Below, piece by piece: positions 1-9,480 of a stretch of 64,000 nt of DNA. The stretch comes from Bordetella petrii. GTDB taxonomy: Bacteria; Pseudomonadota; Gammaproteobacteria; Burkholderiales; Burkholderiaceae_B. Within the stretch, counting starts at the first letter, position 1. Every line of letters starts with the position of its first letter. The DNA lies in the NCBI RefSeq assembly GCF_017356245.1, contig NZ_JAFMZZ010000001.1, positions 1,353,961 through 1,417,960 of the forward strand. Reading direction: 5' to 3'. The notes beneath the pieces are model-generated. The model did not search any database. It was given only the letters and a program-made list of their open reading frames with translations, and was not told the origin of the DNA. A program made the translations under genes and the position numbers.

Positions 1-2
1 AC

Positions 3-362
3 CAGGGCTCGATCCTGCTGGTGGTGTACACGGCATTTTCGGAAGCCGTCAATGAAGGCCTGTGGCACGACACCCCCGTGCCCGCGCTGCTGGGTCTGGT
101 GCTGGGCTGCGTGGTGCTGCTGGCATTGGCCCTGCTGGGCTGCGTGGCCCTGGGCCGGCTGTTCAAGTTCAACCTCGAAGACCGCATCACCCTGCTGTTC
201 GGCGGGTCCAAGAAAAGCCTGGCCAGCGGCATTCCCATGGCCCAGGTGATCTTCGCCGGCCAGGCCGTGGGCGCCATCGTGCTGCCGCTGATGGTGTTCC
301 ACCAGATCCAGCTGATGGTCTGCGCCGTGCTGGCCGCCCGCTATGCCAGGCGGCCGCACTGA
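3..362 (+). CDS. SBF-like bile acid:sodium symporter family transporter, C-terminal part
   Basis: This is the last ~119 residues of a membrane transporter whose start lies before the window; the frame is open from base 3. Two to three hydrophobic segments surround a GGSKKSLASGIPMA stretch followed by GAIVLPLMVFHQIQ, a pattern typical of the SBF-like (YfeH/RCH1) branch of the bile acid:sodium symporter family in the inner membrane. The solute is unknown; family members move organic anions or affect cation homeostasis. It converges with the DUF1415 gene 15 bp downstream. Family assignment is by recognised motifs, substrate is not inferable. Confidence 0.75.
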   Translation, partial: QGSILLVVYTAFSEAVNEGLWHDTPVPALLGLVLGCVVLLALALLGCVALGRLFKFNLEDRITLLFGGSKKSLASGIPMAQVIFAGQAVGAIVLPLMVFHQIQLMVCAVLAARYARRPH

Positions 363-377
363 CCGGCCGCGCGGCGC

Positions 378-932
378 TCACCCCGCCATCAGCTTGCGCC
401 AGCCTTCGGGCCCCAGCCGGCGCAGCGTGTCGATATTCTTTTCGTAAATCTCGGCGGGGTCGCCGAATGCCTCGACCGCCCGGTCGATGCTCTCTTCGCG
501 CAGCAGGTGCAGGATGGGGTGCGGCGACCGGTTGGTGTAGTTGTCGATGTCGTCGGGCCCGGTGTCGGCGAACTGGAACGCCGGATGGAACGTGGCCACC
601 TGCAGCTCGCCCACCAGCCGCATGCGCTTGAGCAGGCGGTCGGACAGATCGGCGAAATCGTTGAACTCGTAGAAGTCGTCCAGCGCGTCCGGCAGAATCA
701 GCAGCGTGGTGTCGATCTGGTCGGGGTCGGCCTGCGACAGCAACAGCAATTCGTCTTCCAGGTCGGCCAGCACGCCTTCGGCTTCGGTGGCGTCGCTGGC
801 CGCATAGCGGACTTGCTGCTTGACCTGCACCGCCTTGGCGAACGGGCACAGGTTCAGGCCGATGACGGCCCGCTCCACCCACAGGCGGGTGTCGTCGATG
901 ATGCGCTGGTAGGCGCCGGCGGTGTGGATCAT
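378..932 (-). CDS. DUF1415 family protein
   Basis: A soluble 184-residue protein with the usual length of the DUF1415 family. Near the N-terminus it has the family pattern WVERAVIGLNLCPFAKA with a conserved cysteine, and later the stretch QVATFHPAFQFADT and a NYTNRSPHP segment typical of the family. No signal peptide or membrane segment is visible. Function is unknown. It starts with ATG 8 bp after the stop of the upstream M20 peptidase gene, so the two are probably co-transcribed. The conserved Cys-Pro-Phe and His-Pro motifs could be a redox or metal site, but that is only a guess. Confidence 0.8.
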   Translation of the reverse strand: MIHTAGAYQRIIDDTRLWVERAVIGLNLCPFAKAVQVKQQVRYAASDATEAEGVLADLEDELLLLSQADPDQIDTTLLILPDALDDFYEFNDFADLSDRLLKRMRLVGELQVATFHPAFQFADTGPDDIDNYTNRSPHPILHLLREESIDRAVEAFGDPAEIYEKNIDTLRRLGPEGWRKLMAG

Positions 933-940
933 GTGCGTCG

Positions 941-2410
941 TCAGGCCGGCATGGCCGCCATGGTTTGCGCCACCGCGGCGGTAAGCCGCTTGCCGTAGGG
1001 CACGTGCAGGAATTCATTGGGACCGTGGGCGTTCGAGCGCGGACCCAGCACCCCGCAGACCATGAACTGGGCCTTCGGAAAGCCCTGCTGCAGCAGGCTC
1101 ATCAGGGGTATGGTGCCGCCCTGCCCGATATAGCCGCAGGGCGCGTCGTAGTACTGCCGCGACGCCGCATCCAGCGCCTGGGTCAGCCAGGGCGCCGAGG
1201 CGGGCGCATTCCAGCCGGTGGCGGCGCCCTGGTTGGCATGGAAAATGACCTTGGCGTTATAGGGCGAATCGACTTCGAGCAGCTGCTTGATTTCCTGCGA
1301 GGCCGCCACCGCGTCGATGAGCGGCGGCAGGCGCAGCGACAGCTTGAACGCCGTGCGCGGGCGCAGCACGTTGCCGGCGCTGGACAGCGGCGGCAGGCCT
1401 TCGGCCCCCGTGACCGACAGCGTGGGCCGCCAGGTGCGGTTCAGCAGCGCCTCTTCGGGCTGGGTGGTCATGGGCAGCACGAAGCCGCCGTCGGCCCCGC
1501 AGCTCCAGGGAAAGCGGCGCCAGACCTCGTCGCCCAGGATGCGGGCGGTTTCGCGCACCTGCTCGCGGCGCTCGGCGGGAATTTCGCAGTGCAGGCTCTG
1601 CGGCAGCAAGCAGCCGCTGGCGCTGTCTTCCAGGCGGTCGAGCAAATGGCGCAGGATGCGGAAGCTGGACGGCACCACGCCGCTGGAATCGCCCGAATGC
1701 ACGCCTTCGTCGAGCACCTGCACCTCGAGCGTGCCGGCCACCATGCCGCGCAGCGAGGTGGTCATCCAGAGCTGGTCGTAGTTGCCGGCGCCCGAATCCA
1801 GGCAGACCACTAGCGCGACATTGCCCAGGCGGTCGCGCAGCGCATCGACATAAGGCAGCAGGTCGTAGCTGCCCGATTCTTCACAGGTCTCGACGATGCC
1901 CACGCAGCGCGGGCGCGGAATGCCCTGCGCGTCCAGCGCCATGATGGCGGTCAGCGAGGCATAGATGGCATAGCCGTCGTCGGCGCCGCCGCGCCCGTAA
2001 AGCTTGCCGTCTTCGTACTTGGGCGTCCAGGGGCCCAGGTCGGAGCGCCAGCCCGAAAACTCGGGCTGCTTGTCCAGGTGCCCGTACAGCAGCACGGTAT
2101 CGCCGTTGTCGGCGCGCGTGGCGGGCGCGTCGAAGAAGATGACCGGCGTGCGGCCCGGCAGGCGCACGACCTCGAGCTTCAGGCCCGCCACCTTGCGCGA
2201 CTCGACCCATTGCGCCGCGTCGCGCACCACGCGTTCGATATAGCCGTTCTTTTCCCAGTCGGCGTCGAACCCCGGGCTCTTGGCCGGCACGGCGATGTAG
2301 TCGGTCAGCGCGGGAACGATCTCGTCATCCCACTGGCGGTCGACAAAGGCCTGCAGGGCATCGGGATCGAGGGTGGGCGGCAGTGCGTCGTCGGGAATGC
2401 GGGCGTTCAT
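941..2410 (-). CDS. M20 family metallopeptidase (dipeptidase-like)
   Basis: A 489-residue zinc-dependent peptidase of the M20 family, probably cleaving dipeptides or related amide bonds in the cytoplasm. Visible metal-site motifs are YGHLDKQPEF (His and Asp), GRGGADDG (bridging Asp), and VETCEESGS (catalytic and metal Glu); a dimerisation domain follows, then a C-terminal His region at GPNEFLH. The open frame runs far upstream into antisense of purL, so the start was set at the ATG giving MNARIPDDAL. It lies 107 bp after purL on the same strand and is followed by the DUF1415 gene. It resembles carnosinase-type M20 enzymes; exact substrate is unknown. Confidence 0.85.
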   Translation of the reverse strand: MNARIPDDALPPTLDPDALQAFVDRQWDDEIVPALTDYIAVPAKSPGFDADWEKNGYIERVVRDAAQWVESRKVAGLKLEVVRLPGRTPVIFFDAPATRADNGDTVLLYGHLDKQPEFSGWRSDLGPWTPKYEDGKLYGRGGADDGYAIYASLTAIMALDAQGIPRPRCVGIVETCEESGSYDLLPYVDALRDRLGNVALVVCLDSGAGNYDQLWMTTSLRGMVAGTLEVQVLDEGVHSGDSSGVVPSSFRILRHLLDRLEDSASGCLLPQSLHCEIPAERREQVRETARILGDEVWRRFPWSCGADGGFVLPMTTQPEEALLNRTWRPTLSVTGAEGLPPLSSAGNVLRPRTAFKLSLRLPPLIDAVAASQEIKQLLEVDSPYNAKVIFHANQGAATGWNAPASAPWLTQALDAASRQYYDAPCGYIGQGGTIPLMSLLQQGFPKAQFMVCGVLGPRSNAHGPNEFLHVPYGKRLTAAVAQTMAAMPA

Positions 2411-2517
2411 GGCACGGTCCTGTCGAAGGGGGCGAAAGCTTGATTTTATGCCTGTGCCCATGAAAATGGGGCGGCTGGCCGCCGCCCCATCGAGCTTGCC
2501 GCCCGTTGCGCAGCCGC

Positions 2518-5500
2518 CTACCCCACCCACACCCGCGCATTGCGGAACATGCGCATCCAGGGGCTGTAGGCGCCCGTGCTGTCGGCCGCGCCCCACTTCT
2601 GCGGCGCCCACGACATCATCACGTTGCGCGTGACGCGCTCGGGGTGCGGCATGATGACGGTGAAGCGGCCGTCGGCGGTGGTTACCGAAGTCTGGCCGCC
2701 AGGGCTGCCGTTCGGGTTGAACGGATAGGCTTCGGTGGCCTTGCCGTAGTTGTCGATGTAGCGCGCGGCCACCAGCACTTTGCCGGCATCGCCCTGCTGG
2801 GCATAGTTGGCGTAGCCTTCGCCATGCGCCACGGCCACCGGCACGCGCGTGCCCGCCATGCCGGCGAAGAAAATCGAGGGCGAGTCGGCGATCTCGACCA
2901 GCGACAGGCGCGCCTCGTATTTTTCGGACTGGTTGCGGGTGAAGCGCGGCCAATGGTCCGCGCCCGGGATCATGGGCGCCAGCGCGGCCATCATCTGGCA
3001 GCCGTTGCACACGCCCAGCGCAAAGGTGTCGGAACGGGCGAAATAAGTGGCGAACTGGTCGGACAGCCGGCTGTTGAAGCGTATGGTGCGGGCCCAGCCT
3101 TCGCCCGCGCCCAGCACGTCGCCATAGCTGAAGCCGCCCACCGCCACCAGGCCCTGCATGGCGCTGAGGTCGATGCGGCCGGCCAGCAGGTCGGTCATGT
3201 GCACATCGATGGCATCGAAGCCCGCCGTGTCGAAGGCCCAGGCCATTTCGACCTGGCTGTTGCAGCCCTGCTCGCGCAGGATGGCCACGCGCGGGCGCTT
3301 GCCGGTGGCGATGAACGGGGCCGCGATGTCTTCTTGCGGATCGAACGCCACGCGCGGCGCCAGGCCGGGATCGGCGGCGTCGTTCCAGGTGTCGAACTCG
3401 GCCTGCGCGCAGGCAGGGTTGTCGCGGCGCGCCATGATGCGGTAGCTGACTTCGCTCCAGGCGCGGCCCAGGCCGGCGCGCGGTTCGCTCCAGACCTTCT
3501 TGCCGTCGCGGAAGAATTCCACGGTGTCGGCGTCGTTCAGCCCGCCGATCACGTGCGCATGCTTCGACAGGCCCGCGCCGCGCAGCACCTGCATGACGGC
3601 GTCGCGCTGCGCCGCCGGCACCTGGATCACGGCGCCGGCCTCTTCCGAGAACAGCGCCTTCAGCGTGAGCTCGTCGCGCTGCACAGCCACCTGTTCGGGA
3701 CGGATTTTGTAGTCGCCCCAGTCGGCCGTGTCCGGGTCGAAGGTGAGCATGTCGAGGTTGACCGAAATGCCGGTGCGCCCGGCGAAGGCCATCTCGCACA
3801 ACGTGGCGAACAGGCCGCCGTCGGAACGGTCGTGGTAGGCCAGCAGCACGCCGGCCTCGGCCAGGGTGCGGATGGTGATGAAGAAGGCGCGCAAGTCTTG
3901 CGGCGCGTCGATGTCGGGCACGCTGGTGCCCACCTGGTTGTAGGCCTGCGCCAGGATCGACCCGCCCATGCGGTGGCGGCCGCGGCCCAGGTCGATGACG
4001 ATCAGCACGCTGTCGCCCGCGTCGGTGCGCAGCTGCGGCGTCAGGCTGGCGCGCGCGTCGCCCACCGGCGCGAAAGCGGTGACGATGAGCGACACCGGCG
4101 CCACCACCTGGCGCGTTTCGCCGTCGTGCTCCCAGGTGGTTTTCATGGACAGGGAATCCTTGCCCACGGGAATCGACAGGCCGGTGGCCTGGCACAGCTC
4201 GCTGACCGCGGCCACGGTGTCGTACAGCGCGGCGTCCTGGCCGTCGACCCCGCAGGCCGCCATCCAGTTGGCCGACAGCTTGATGTCTTCCAGTCGCGAA
4301 ACATCGGCGGCGGCCAGGTTGGTCAGGGCCTCGGCCACGGCCATGCGGCCCGACGCCGGGGCGTCGAGCACCGCCAGCGGGGTGCGCTCGCCCATGGCCA
4401 TGGCTTCGCCGCGGAAGCCCTCGTAGTCGGCCAGGGTCACGGCGCAATCGGCCACCGGCACCTGCCAGGGGCCCACCATCTGGTCACGGCTGGACAACCC
4501 GCCCACGGTGCGGTCGCCGATGGTGATCAGGAACGATTTGTTGGCCACCGTGGGATGGCGCAGCACACGATAAGCGGCGTCGGTAAGGTCGATGCCGACC
4601 AGGTCCAGCGCCTGCGACACGCCAGGCTGGCGCCGCACGTCGCGCGTCATGCGCGGCGGCTTGCCCAGGATGACGTCGATGGGCACGTCGACCGGGCGGG
4701 TGCCGGCATTGCCGGCCGGCGCCTCGGCGTCCAGGCCGGGCAGGCCCTCGCCGTCGACCACGCGCAGCTGGCGCGATTCGGTCGCCACGCCCACCACCGC
4801 GTACGGGCAGCGTTCGCGCCGCGCGATGGCGTCAAAGCGCTCGAGGTCTTGCGGCAGAATGGACAGCACGTAGCGCTCTTGCGATTCGTTGCTCCAGATC
4901 TCGGCCGGCGACAGGCCGGACTCTTCCAGCGGCACGCGCTTGAGGTCGAACACGGCGCCGCGCCCCGCATCATTCACCAGCTCGGGAAAGGCGTTGGACA
5001 AGCCGCCCGCGCCCACGTCGTGGATGGCCAGGATGGGGTTGCCCTGCCCTTGCTGCCAGCAGCGGTCGATGACCTCCTGGGCGCGGCGCTCGATTTCGGG
5101 GTTGCCGCGCTGCACGGAATCGAAATCGAGCTCGGCCGAGTTGCTGCCCATGCTGATGCTGGAAGCCGCGCCGCCGCCCATGCCGATGCGGAAACCCGGA
5201 CCGCCCAGCTGGATCAGCAGCGCGCCGGGCGGAATGGTTTCTTTGTGCGTGAGTTCGGCGTCGATGCTGCCCAGCCCGCCGGCGATCATGATGGGCTTGT
5301 GGTAGCCCCAGCGCGTGCCGCCGGCGCTTTGCTCGTAGGTGCGGAAGTAGCCCAGCAGATTGGGGCGCCCGAACTCATTGTTGAAGGCCGCGCCGCCGAT
5401 GGGGCCGTCGATCATGATGGAAAGGGGCGAGGCGATGCGCGCCGGCAGGCCGTGGTGGTCGGTTTCCCACGGCTGCGGGGCGTCGGGAAAGCGCAGGTGC

Positions 5501-6567
5501 GACACGGTAAAGCCCGTAAGGCCGGCCTTGGGCTTGGAGCCGCGCCCGGTTGCGCCTTCGTCGCGGATCTCGCCGCCCGCGCCGGTGGCGGCGCCCGGGA
5601 ACGGCGCAATGGCGGTGGGATGGTTGTGCGTTTCAACCTTCATCAGCGTATGCACGGTGGCGTCGCGGCGCACGTAGCGCGCGGCGTCGCCGCCCTGCCC
5701 GCCCGCCTGCGGCACGCCGGCCTGGAAGCGCTGGGCGGCGCCGCCTTCCATGACGGCGGCGTTGTCGGAATAGGCCACCACCGTGCCGGCCGGCTGCGCC
5801 TTGTGCGTGGCGCGGATCATGCCGAACAGGGTTTCGGACTGCGGCTGGCCGTCGATGACCCACTGCGCGTTGAAGATCTTGTGGCGGCAGTGCTCGCTGT
5901 TGGCCTGGGCGAACATCATCAGCTCGACGTCGGTGGGATCGCGGCCCAGGCTGGTGAAAGACTGCGCCAGGTAGTCGATTTCGTCTTCGGACAGCGCCAG
6001 GCCCAGCGTGGTGTTGGCCTCGACCAGCGCGTCGCGGCCGTGCTGCTGGACTGCCACGGTGCGCATGGGCTTGCCGGCCAGCGGCTGGAACAGCGCCTGG
6101 CCGTCGAAGTCGGCCCCCACCACGGTCTCGGTCATGCGATCGTGCAGGCAGTCCGCCGCGCGCGCCAGCATGGCGTCGTCGAACGACTTGGCGCCCAGCA
6201 GGCCGCGTTCGGGCACCAGGAAATAGCGTACGCCGCGCTCGATGCGGCGCACCGCCGCCAGGCCGCAGTTGTGGGCGATGTCGGTGGCCTTGCTGGCCCA
6301 TGGCGATATCGTGCCCAGGCGCGGGATGACCAGCAGCGCCAGGCTCTTGGCGGGCGCCTCGCCGGCTGGCTCGGTGCCGTAGTCGAGCAGTTGCGCCAGG
6401 TGCCCCTGCTGGCTGTCATCCAGGGCGGTGTCGGTGCAGACGAAATGTTCGTAGCGAGCGGAAACGTCGGCAATGGGCAAGCCGGCTTCCCGAAGCTGCG
6501 CCAGCAGGCGTTCGCGGCGGAAGGCAGAAAGGACGGAAGAACCGGGCAAATGCTGGACGAGAGACAC
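2518..6567 (-). CDS. purL: Phosphoribosylformylglycinamidine synthase, single-chain type
   Basis: Cytoplasmic enzyme of purine synthesis that converts FGAR, glutamine and ATP to FGAM. At 1349 residues it is the large single-chain PurL, with N-terminal PurS-like domain, linker, two AIRS-type ATP-binding halves and a C-terminal class I glutamine amidotransferase. The amidotransferase shows the nucleophile in [11 protein letters not shown] and the His-Glu pair in MPHPERV. ATP-site motifs include [11 protein letters not shown]. The start is GTG ([10 protein letters not shown]), chosen because the next residues align with the usual PurL N-terminus; no clear Shine-Dalgarno is visible. It has its own upstream region of about 470 bp. 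Confidence 0.97.
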   Translation of the reverse strand: MSLVQHLPGSSVLSAFRRERLLAQLREAGLPIADVSARYEHFVCTDTALDDSQQGHLAQLLDYGTEPAGEAPAKSLALLVIPRLGTISPWASKATDIAHNCGLAAVRRIERGVRYFLVPERGLLGAKSFDDAMLARAADCLHDRMTETVVGADFDGQALFQPLAGKPMRTVAVQQHGRDALVEANTTLGLALSEDEIDYLAQSFTSLGRDPTDVELMMFAQANSEHCRHKIFNAQWVIDGQPQSETLFGMIRATHKAQPAGTVVAYSDNAAVMEGGAAQRFQAGVPQAGGQGGDAARYVRRDATVHTLMKVETHNHPTAIAPFPGAATGAGGEIRDEGATGRGSKPKAGLTGFTVSHLRFPDAPQPWETDHHGLPARIASPLSIMIDGPIGGAAFNNEFGRPNLLGYFRTYEQSAGGTRWGYHKPIMIAGGLGSIDAELTHKETIPPGALLIQLGGPGFRIGMGGGAASSISMGSNSAELDFDSVQRGNPEIERRAQEVIDRCWQQGQGNPILAIHDVGAGGLSNAFPELVNDAGRGAVFDLKRVPLEESGLSPAEIWSNESQERYVLSILPQDLERFDAIARRERCPYAVVGVATESRQLRVVDGEGLPGLDAEAPAGNAGTRPVDVPIDVILGKPPRMTRDVRRQPGVSQALDLVGIDLTDAAYRVLRHPTVANKSFLITIGDRTVGGLSSRDQMVGPWQVPVADCAVTLADYEGFRGEAMAMGERTPLAVLDAPASGRMAVAEALTNLAAADVSRLEDIKLSANWMAACGVDGQDAALYDTVAAVSELCQATGLSIPVGKDSLSMKTTWEHDGETRQVVAPVSLIVTAFAPVGDARASLTPQLRTDAGDSVLIVIDLGRGRHRMGGSILAQAYNQVGTSVPDIDAPQDLRAFFITIRTLAEAGVLLAYHDRSDGGLFATLCEMAFAGRTGISVNLDMLTFDPDTADWGDYKIRPEQVAVQRDELTLKALFSEEAGAVIQVPAAQRDAVMQVLRGAGLSKHAHVIGGLNDADTVEFFRDGKKVWSEPRAGLGRAWSEVSYRIMARRDNPACAQAEFDTWNDAADPGLAPRVAFDPQEDIAAPFIATGKRPRVAILREQGCNSQVEMAWAFDTAGFDAIDVHMTDLLAGRIDLSAMQGLVAVGGFSYGDVLGAGEGWARTIRFNSRLSDQFATYFARSDTFALGVCNGCQMMAALAPMIPGADHWPRFTRNQSEKYEARLSLVEIADSPSIFFAGMAGTRVPVAVAHGEGYANYAQQGDAGKVLVAARYIDNYGKATEAYPFNPNGSPGGQTSVTTADGRFTVIMPHPERVTRNVMMSWAPQKWGAADSTGAYSPWMRMFRNARVWVG

Positions 6568-6849
6568 GATGCGGGCGCCGTTTGAAAGTAAGAAGAGGCA
6601 AAACCGGGATTTTACCGTTTTAGGGATTTCCCCGAGCGCCAGCCCGCCAAACCCGCGGGATGAGCCGGGCGCCGTTACCGCGCCCCGGGGTTACAAAGTC
6701 ACTGAGCCTGTTTGATCGCCGGTTTATTGCAACGCAAAAATCGACTTCCAGCCATTGGATCTGCCCCAAAATAGCCTGGAACAGAGCATTTTCAGGAAAA
6801 TTTTCCGTGCCGCAGCATGTTGCAAAAGCCCTTCATCCGCGGGAAAACA
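6568..6849. other. purL upstream region with a 12-bp perfect palindrome
   Basis: Non-coding stretch between the purL start and the structured RNA region. It is less GC-rich than its surroundings and contains a perfect 12-bp palindrome (GGAAAATTTTCC) at 6795-6806, flanked by further partly symmetric sequence. This could be an operator for purL (minus strand) or for the plus-strand RNA that follows. No convincing protein-coding frame is seen: the short frames here lack family resemblance and good ribosome sites. A purine-repressor site was looked for by eye and not convincingly found. Confidence 0.4.
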
Positions 6850-7038
6850 CGCACTAACGCCCCGTCCACCCAACGGTAGGATGCTGCGATTCCGATGATT
6901 CGGCCGGCAGGCCGGTCGCGGCACGCAGGCAACAAGCAGCAGCCCAGGGGAGAACGGCGGTACCAGCCGCCAACCGGAAGGCCGGACAAAAGAATCCGGC
7001 CTCCAGCACGGACGCCGGCATGGCGTCCGTGTTTTTTT
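6850..7038 (+). ncRNA. Candidate structured small RNA upstream of a strong terminator
   Basis: A plus-strand transcript is implied because a strong rho-independent terminator at 7007-7038 points right, while both flanking genes (purL, greB) are on the minus strand. Before it lie two more stems in tandem: GGCGG/CCGCC at 6956-6971 with a 6-nt loop, and AGGCCGGA/TCCGGCCT at 6979-7002 with an 8-nt A-rich loop. The segment does not match a tRNA, 4.5S, tmRNA or a riboswitch that I recognise, and I could not fit it to 6S RNA. The 5' end is not determined; a TAGGAT at about 6880 is only a weak promoter candidate. Confidence 0.4.
7007..7038 (+). terminator. Rho-independent terminator, plus strand
   Basis: A perfect 10-bp stem, CACGGACGCC/GGCGTCCGTG, with a 5-nt loop is followed directly by seven T residues. 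On the minus strand no T-run follows the stem, so it acts rightward, away from greB. It is the main reason to propose a plus-strand RNA here. Confidence 0.8.
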
Positions 7039-7041
7039 CCG

Positions 7042-7599
7042 TCAGCCCTGCTCCGGATACCGCACCTCGAGGATATCCAGTTCTTCGACGCCGCCCGGCG
7101 TGCGCAGCACCACGGTGTCGCCTTCGCGCGCCTTGATCAGCGCGCGCGCCACCGGCGAGATCCAGCTGATCCTGCCGGCCAGCGGCTCGGCTTCATCCAC
7201 GCCCACGATGGTGACCTCATGGGTGTCGCCGGCCTTGTCCAGGTAGGCGACGGTCGCACCGAAGAATACTTGATCGCGGTTGGGCTGCACGGCCGGATCG
7301 ACCACTTCGGCGATGTCGAGCCGCTTGGTCAGGAACCGCATGCGGCGGTCGATTTCACGCAGGCGCTTCTTGCCGTAAAGATAATCGCCATTCTCGGAAC
7401 GGTCACCATTGGAGGCGGCCCAGGACACCACCTGCACCACGGCCGGGCGCTCGACATTCATCAGCTGCGCCAGTTCGTCGCGCAGGCGCGCGTAGCCGGC
7501 GGGGGTCATGTAGTTGCGGGTGCCGGCCGGCAATGCCTGCGCTTCGGGCAGGTCATCGTCGTCGTCGCGATCCGACTCTTTGACAAAAGCCTTGTTCAT
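7042..7599 (-). CDS. greB: Transcription elongation factor GreB
   Basis: GreB rescues backtracked RNA polymerase by stimulating cleavage of the nascent RNA end. The 185-residue protein has the N-terminal coiled-coil domain (about residues 30-105, with the tip motif SENGDYLYGKKR containing the acidic catalytic tip) and the C-terminal FKBP-like domain (WISPVARALI...GDTVVLRTPGG). The tip sequence DYLYGKKRLREIDRR is the GreB rather than GreA form. An extra acidic run of five Asp near residue 12 precedes the core. It is the last gene of the minus-strand run and starts 7 bp after the PHP-domain gene. Confidence 0.95.
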   Translation of the reverse strand: MNKAFVKESDRDDDDDLPEAQALPAGTRNYMTPAGYARLRDELAQLMNVERPAVVQVVSWAASNGDRSENGDYLYGKKRLREIDRRMRFLTKRLDIAEVVDPAVQPNRDQVFFGATVAYLDKAGDTHEVTIVGVDEAEPLAGRISWISPVARALIKAREGDTVVLRTPGGVEELDILEVRYPEQG

Positions 7600-7606
7600 G
7601 GCAGTA

Positions 7607-8452
7607 CTAGAACCAGTCGTGCCAGACTGGCTTCAAATCGTCGGGCAGCGCAGGCAGGCTGCCCAGGTCGGCGCGGCTTTCTTGCGGGCTGTGGAAGTCG
7701 GACCCGCGCGAGGCCAGAAAGCCGTAGCGCCGCGCCACTCCGGCGTAATGCCGGGCTTCGTCGGGCGTATGGCTGCCGGTGGTGACTTCGATGCCCACGC
7801 CGCCGCATTGCAGGAATTCGTCGAACAGCGCATTGAACTGCAGCGGCGAATACTTGTAGCGGCCCGGGTGGGCGATCACGGCGCGCCCGCCGGCCGCGCA
7901 GATCCAGCCCACGGCGTCGGCCAGCGCGGCCCATTGCATGGGCACGTGGCCGGGGCAGTCGTCGCCCAGATATTTGTTGAATACGGTCTGCACATCGGGG
8001 CAATAGCCCGCCTGCACCAGGTAGCGCGCAAAATGCGTGCGGCTGACCAGTTCGGGGTTGCCGGCAAACGGCAAGGCGCCTTCGTAGGCCCCCGGCATGC
8101 CCATGTCGGCCAGCCGCTGGCCCATGCGGCGCGCGCGTTCGGCGCGGCCGGCCCGGGTGTCGCGCAGGCCGCGCACCAGGGCCGCGTCGCCGGCATCGAA
8201 ACCCAGGCCCACGATATGCACGGTTTGCCCCGCCCAGGTCACCGAGATCTCGGTACCGGTGATAAAGCGCATGCCCAGTTCGCGGGCGGCGTCGCCAGCC
8301 TGCGCCAGGCCGCCCACTTCGTCGTGGTCGGTCAGCGCCCAGACATTCACGCCGTTGGCGTGCGCGCGCCGCGCCACCTCGGCCGGCGGCAGCACGCCGT
8401 CGGACACAGTGGAATGGCAATGCAGATCGACGTTCAGGGCGGCAGTTTGCAT
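7607..8452 (-). CDS. PHP-domain phosphoesterase (RNase AM / TrpH-like)
   Basis: A 281-residue PHP-fold metal phosphoesterase. Metal-site motifs appear in order: DLHCHSTVSDG at the N-terminus, ALTDHDEVGG, FITGTEISV, VIAHPGRYKY and RGSDFHSP at the C-terminus. This matches the YciV/TrpH family; the E. coli member (RNase AM) is a 5'-3' exonuclease acting on short RNA and 3',5'-bisphosphonucleotides. The longer frame reaches upstream into the hydrolase gene, so the ATG giving MQTAALNVDLHCHS was chosen. It sits between the alpha/beta hydrolase gene and greB in the same run. Confidence 0.9.
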   Translation of the reverse strand: MQTAALNVDLHCHSTVSDGVLPPAEVARRAHANGVNVWALTDHDEVGGLAQAGDAARELGMRFITGTEISVTWAGQTVHIVGLGFDAGDAALVRGLRDTRAGRAERARRMGQRLADMGMPGAYEGALPFAGNPELVSRTHFARYLVQAGYCPDVQTVFNKYLGDDCPGHVPMQWAALADAVGWICAAGGRAVIAHPGRYKYSPLQFNALFDEFLQCGGVGIEVTTGSHTPDEARHYAGVARRYGFLASRGSDFHSPQESRADLGSLPALPDDLKPVWHDWF

Positions 8453-8493
8453 TTGTCTATTGTACGGCCGCCGCGCCGCACGGGAAGCCGCCG

Positions 8494-9429
8494 TCAGGCC
8501 TCGGGGCGGCCCAGCAGGAAGCGGGCCACCGGCTCGACCTGGGCCTCGTCCATGAGGGTGGGCGCATGCCCCACCCCGGCCACCTCGAGCAGGCTGGCGC
8601 GCGCGTTGCGCGCCAGCATTTCCGCCGCCGTGGCCTCGGTCAGCAAATCCGACTGCGCGCCGCGCAAAATCAGGACCGGGCAATCCAGCGCCTCGTACGA
8701 GCGCCACAGGATCTGCTCGCCCGCGGAATAGGCCTCGGCCGTCTGGGATGCCAGCGGCAGCGCCAGGTTCAGGTCGTAGTGCTTGACCCATTTGCCGCCG
8801 CGGTCGACATAAACATGGCGCGTCAGCGCTTCCCATTGCGCATCGCTATGCGGCCCGAATGGCGCGGACACCTGCCGCACCGCGTCCACGGCCTGCGCGA
8901 AGGTGTCGAATTCGGCCTGCTGGCCGACATACTGGCTGATGCGGCCCAGCGCCGCGGGATCGAGCCGCGGCCCGACATCGTTGAGCACCATGCTCTCCAG
9001 GCGGATGTCCTGACTGGCAGGCCAGGCGCCGGCATGCGGCTGCGCGGCATGCGCCAGCCGCGCATAGGCGGCGGCGCCCGCCAGCGCCAGGCCGATCAGC
9101 CCGCCCATCGAGGTGCCCACCCAGGCCAGCGAACCCGGCCGCAAGCGGGCAATCAGCGTCACCATGTCCGACACGTATTGCGGCACGGTGTAGAAGGCCG
9201 GCGCGGACAGCCAGTCGGAGCCGCCGCGCCCCACCACGTCGGGGCACACCACGCGGAAATCGCCGGCCAGGCGCCGCGCCAGGTTATCGAAATCGCGCCC
9301 CGTGCGCGTCAGGCCGTGCACGCATAACAGGACCCGTTCGTTGCCGGGATCGCCCCATTCGGTGTAGGCCATGCGATGCAGGCCAGCCGGGCTGGCGCAC
9401 GTGACGAAATCGAATCGAGGTTCCAGCAT
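8494..9429 (-). CDS. Alpha/beta hydrolase
   Basis: A 311-residue alpha/beta-hydrolase fold protein of unknown substrate. It shows the oxyanion-hole region VHGLTRTGRDFD, nucleophile elbow GTSMGG (Ser), a likely catalytic Asp in GAQSDLLT and His in VAGVGHAPTL. No signal peptide is seen, so it is likely cytoplasmic. The start was set at MLEPRFDF; the upstream extension of 12 residues overlaps the comEC end region and is poor. The family includes esterases, haloperoxidase-like and lactone hydrolases; nothing in context narrows this. Confidence 0.85.
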   Translation of the reverse strand: MLEPRFDFVTCASPAGLHRMAYTEWGDPGNERVLLCVHGLTRTGRDFDNLARRLAGDFRVVCPDVVGRGGSDWLSAPAFYTVPQYVSDMVTLIARLRPGSLAWVGTSMGGLIGLALAGAAAYARLAHAAQPHAGAWPASQDIRLESMVLNDVGPRLDPAALGRISQYVGQQAEFDTFAQAVDAVRQVSAPFGPHSDAQWEALTRHVYVDRGGKWVKHYDLNLALPLASQTAEAYSAGEQILWRSYEALDCPVLILRGAQSDLLTEATAAEMLARNARASLLEVAGVGHAPTLMDEAQVEPVARFLLGRPEA

Positions 9430-9480
9430 GAAGGCTCCGGACGCTGTGCCACAAAGAGCCCACATGTTATAGCAGCCATG

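Noticed and set aside
941..4447. A single 1168-residue frame joining the M20 peptidase to upstream sequence
   Set aside because: The upstream portion lies in another frame of purL; peptidase homology begins at about 2410.
2506..6585. 1359-residue plus-strand open frame opposite purL
   Set aside because: Antisense shadow of purL: high GC makes long open frames opposite real genes; the protein is Gly/His/Arg-rich low-complexity sequence with no known motifs.
6724..6989. Two small minus-strand open frames upstream of purL (65-66 residues)
   Set aside because: No family resemblance, Arg/Cys-biased composition, no ribosome site; they lie over the structured RNA region.
6850..7038. 6S RNA, 4.5S RNA or a known riboswitch
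   Set aside because: The segment lacks the paired ends and central bubble of 6S and the GGAAG-type loop of SRP RNA; no riboswitch core was recognised.
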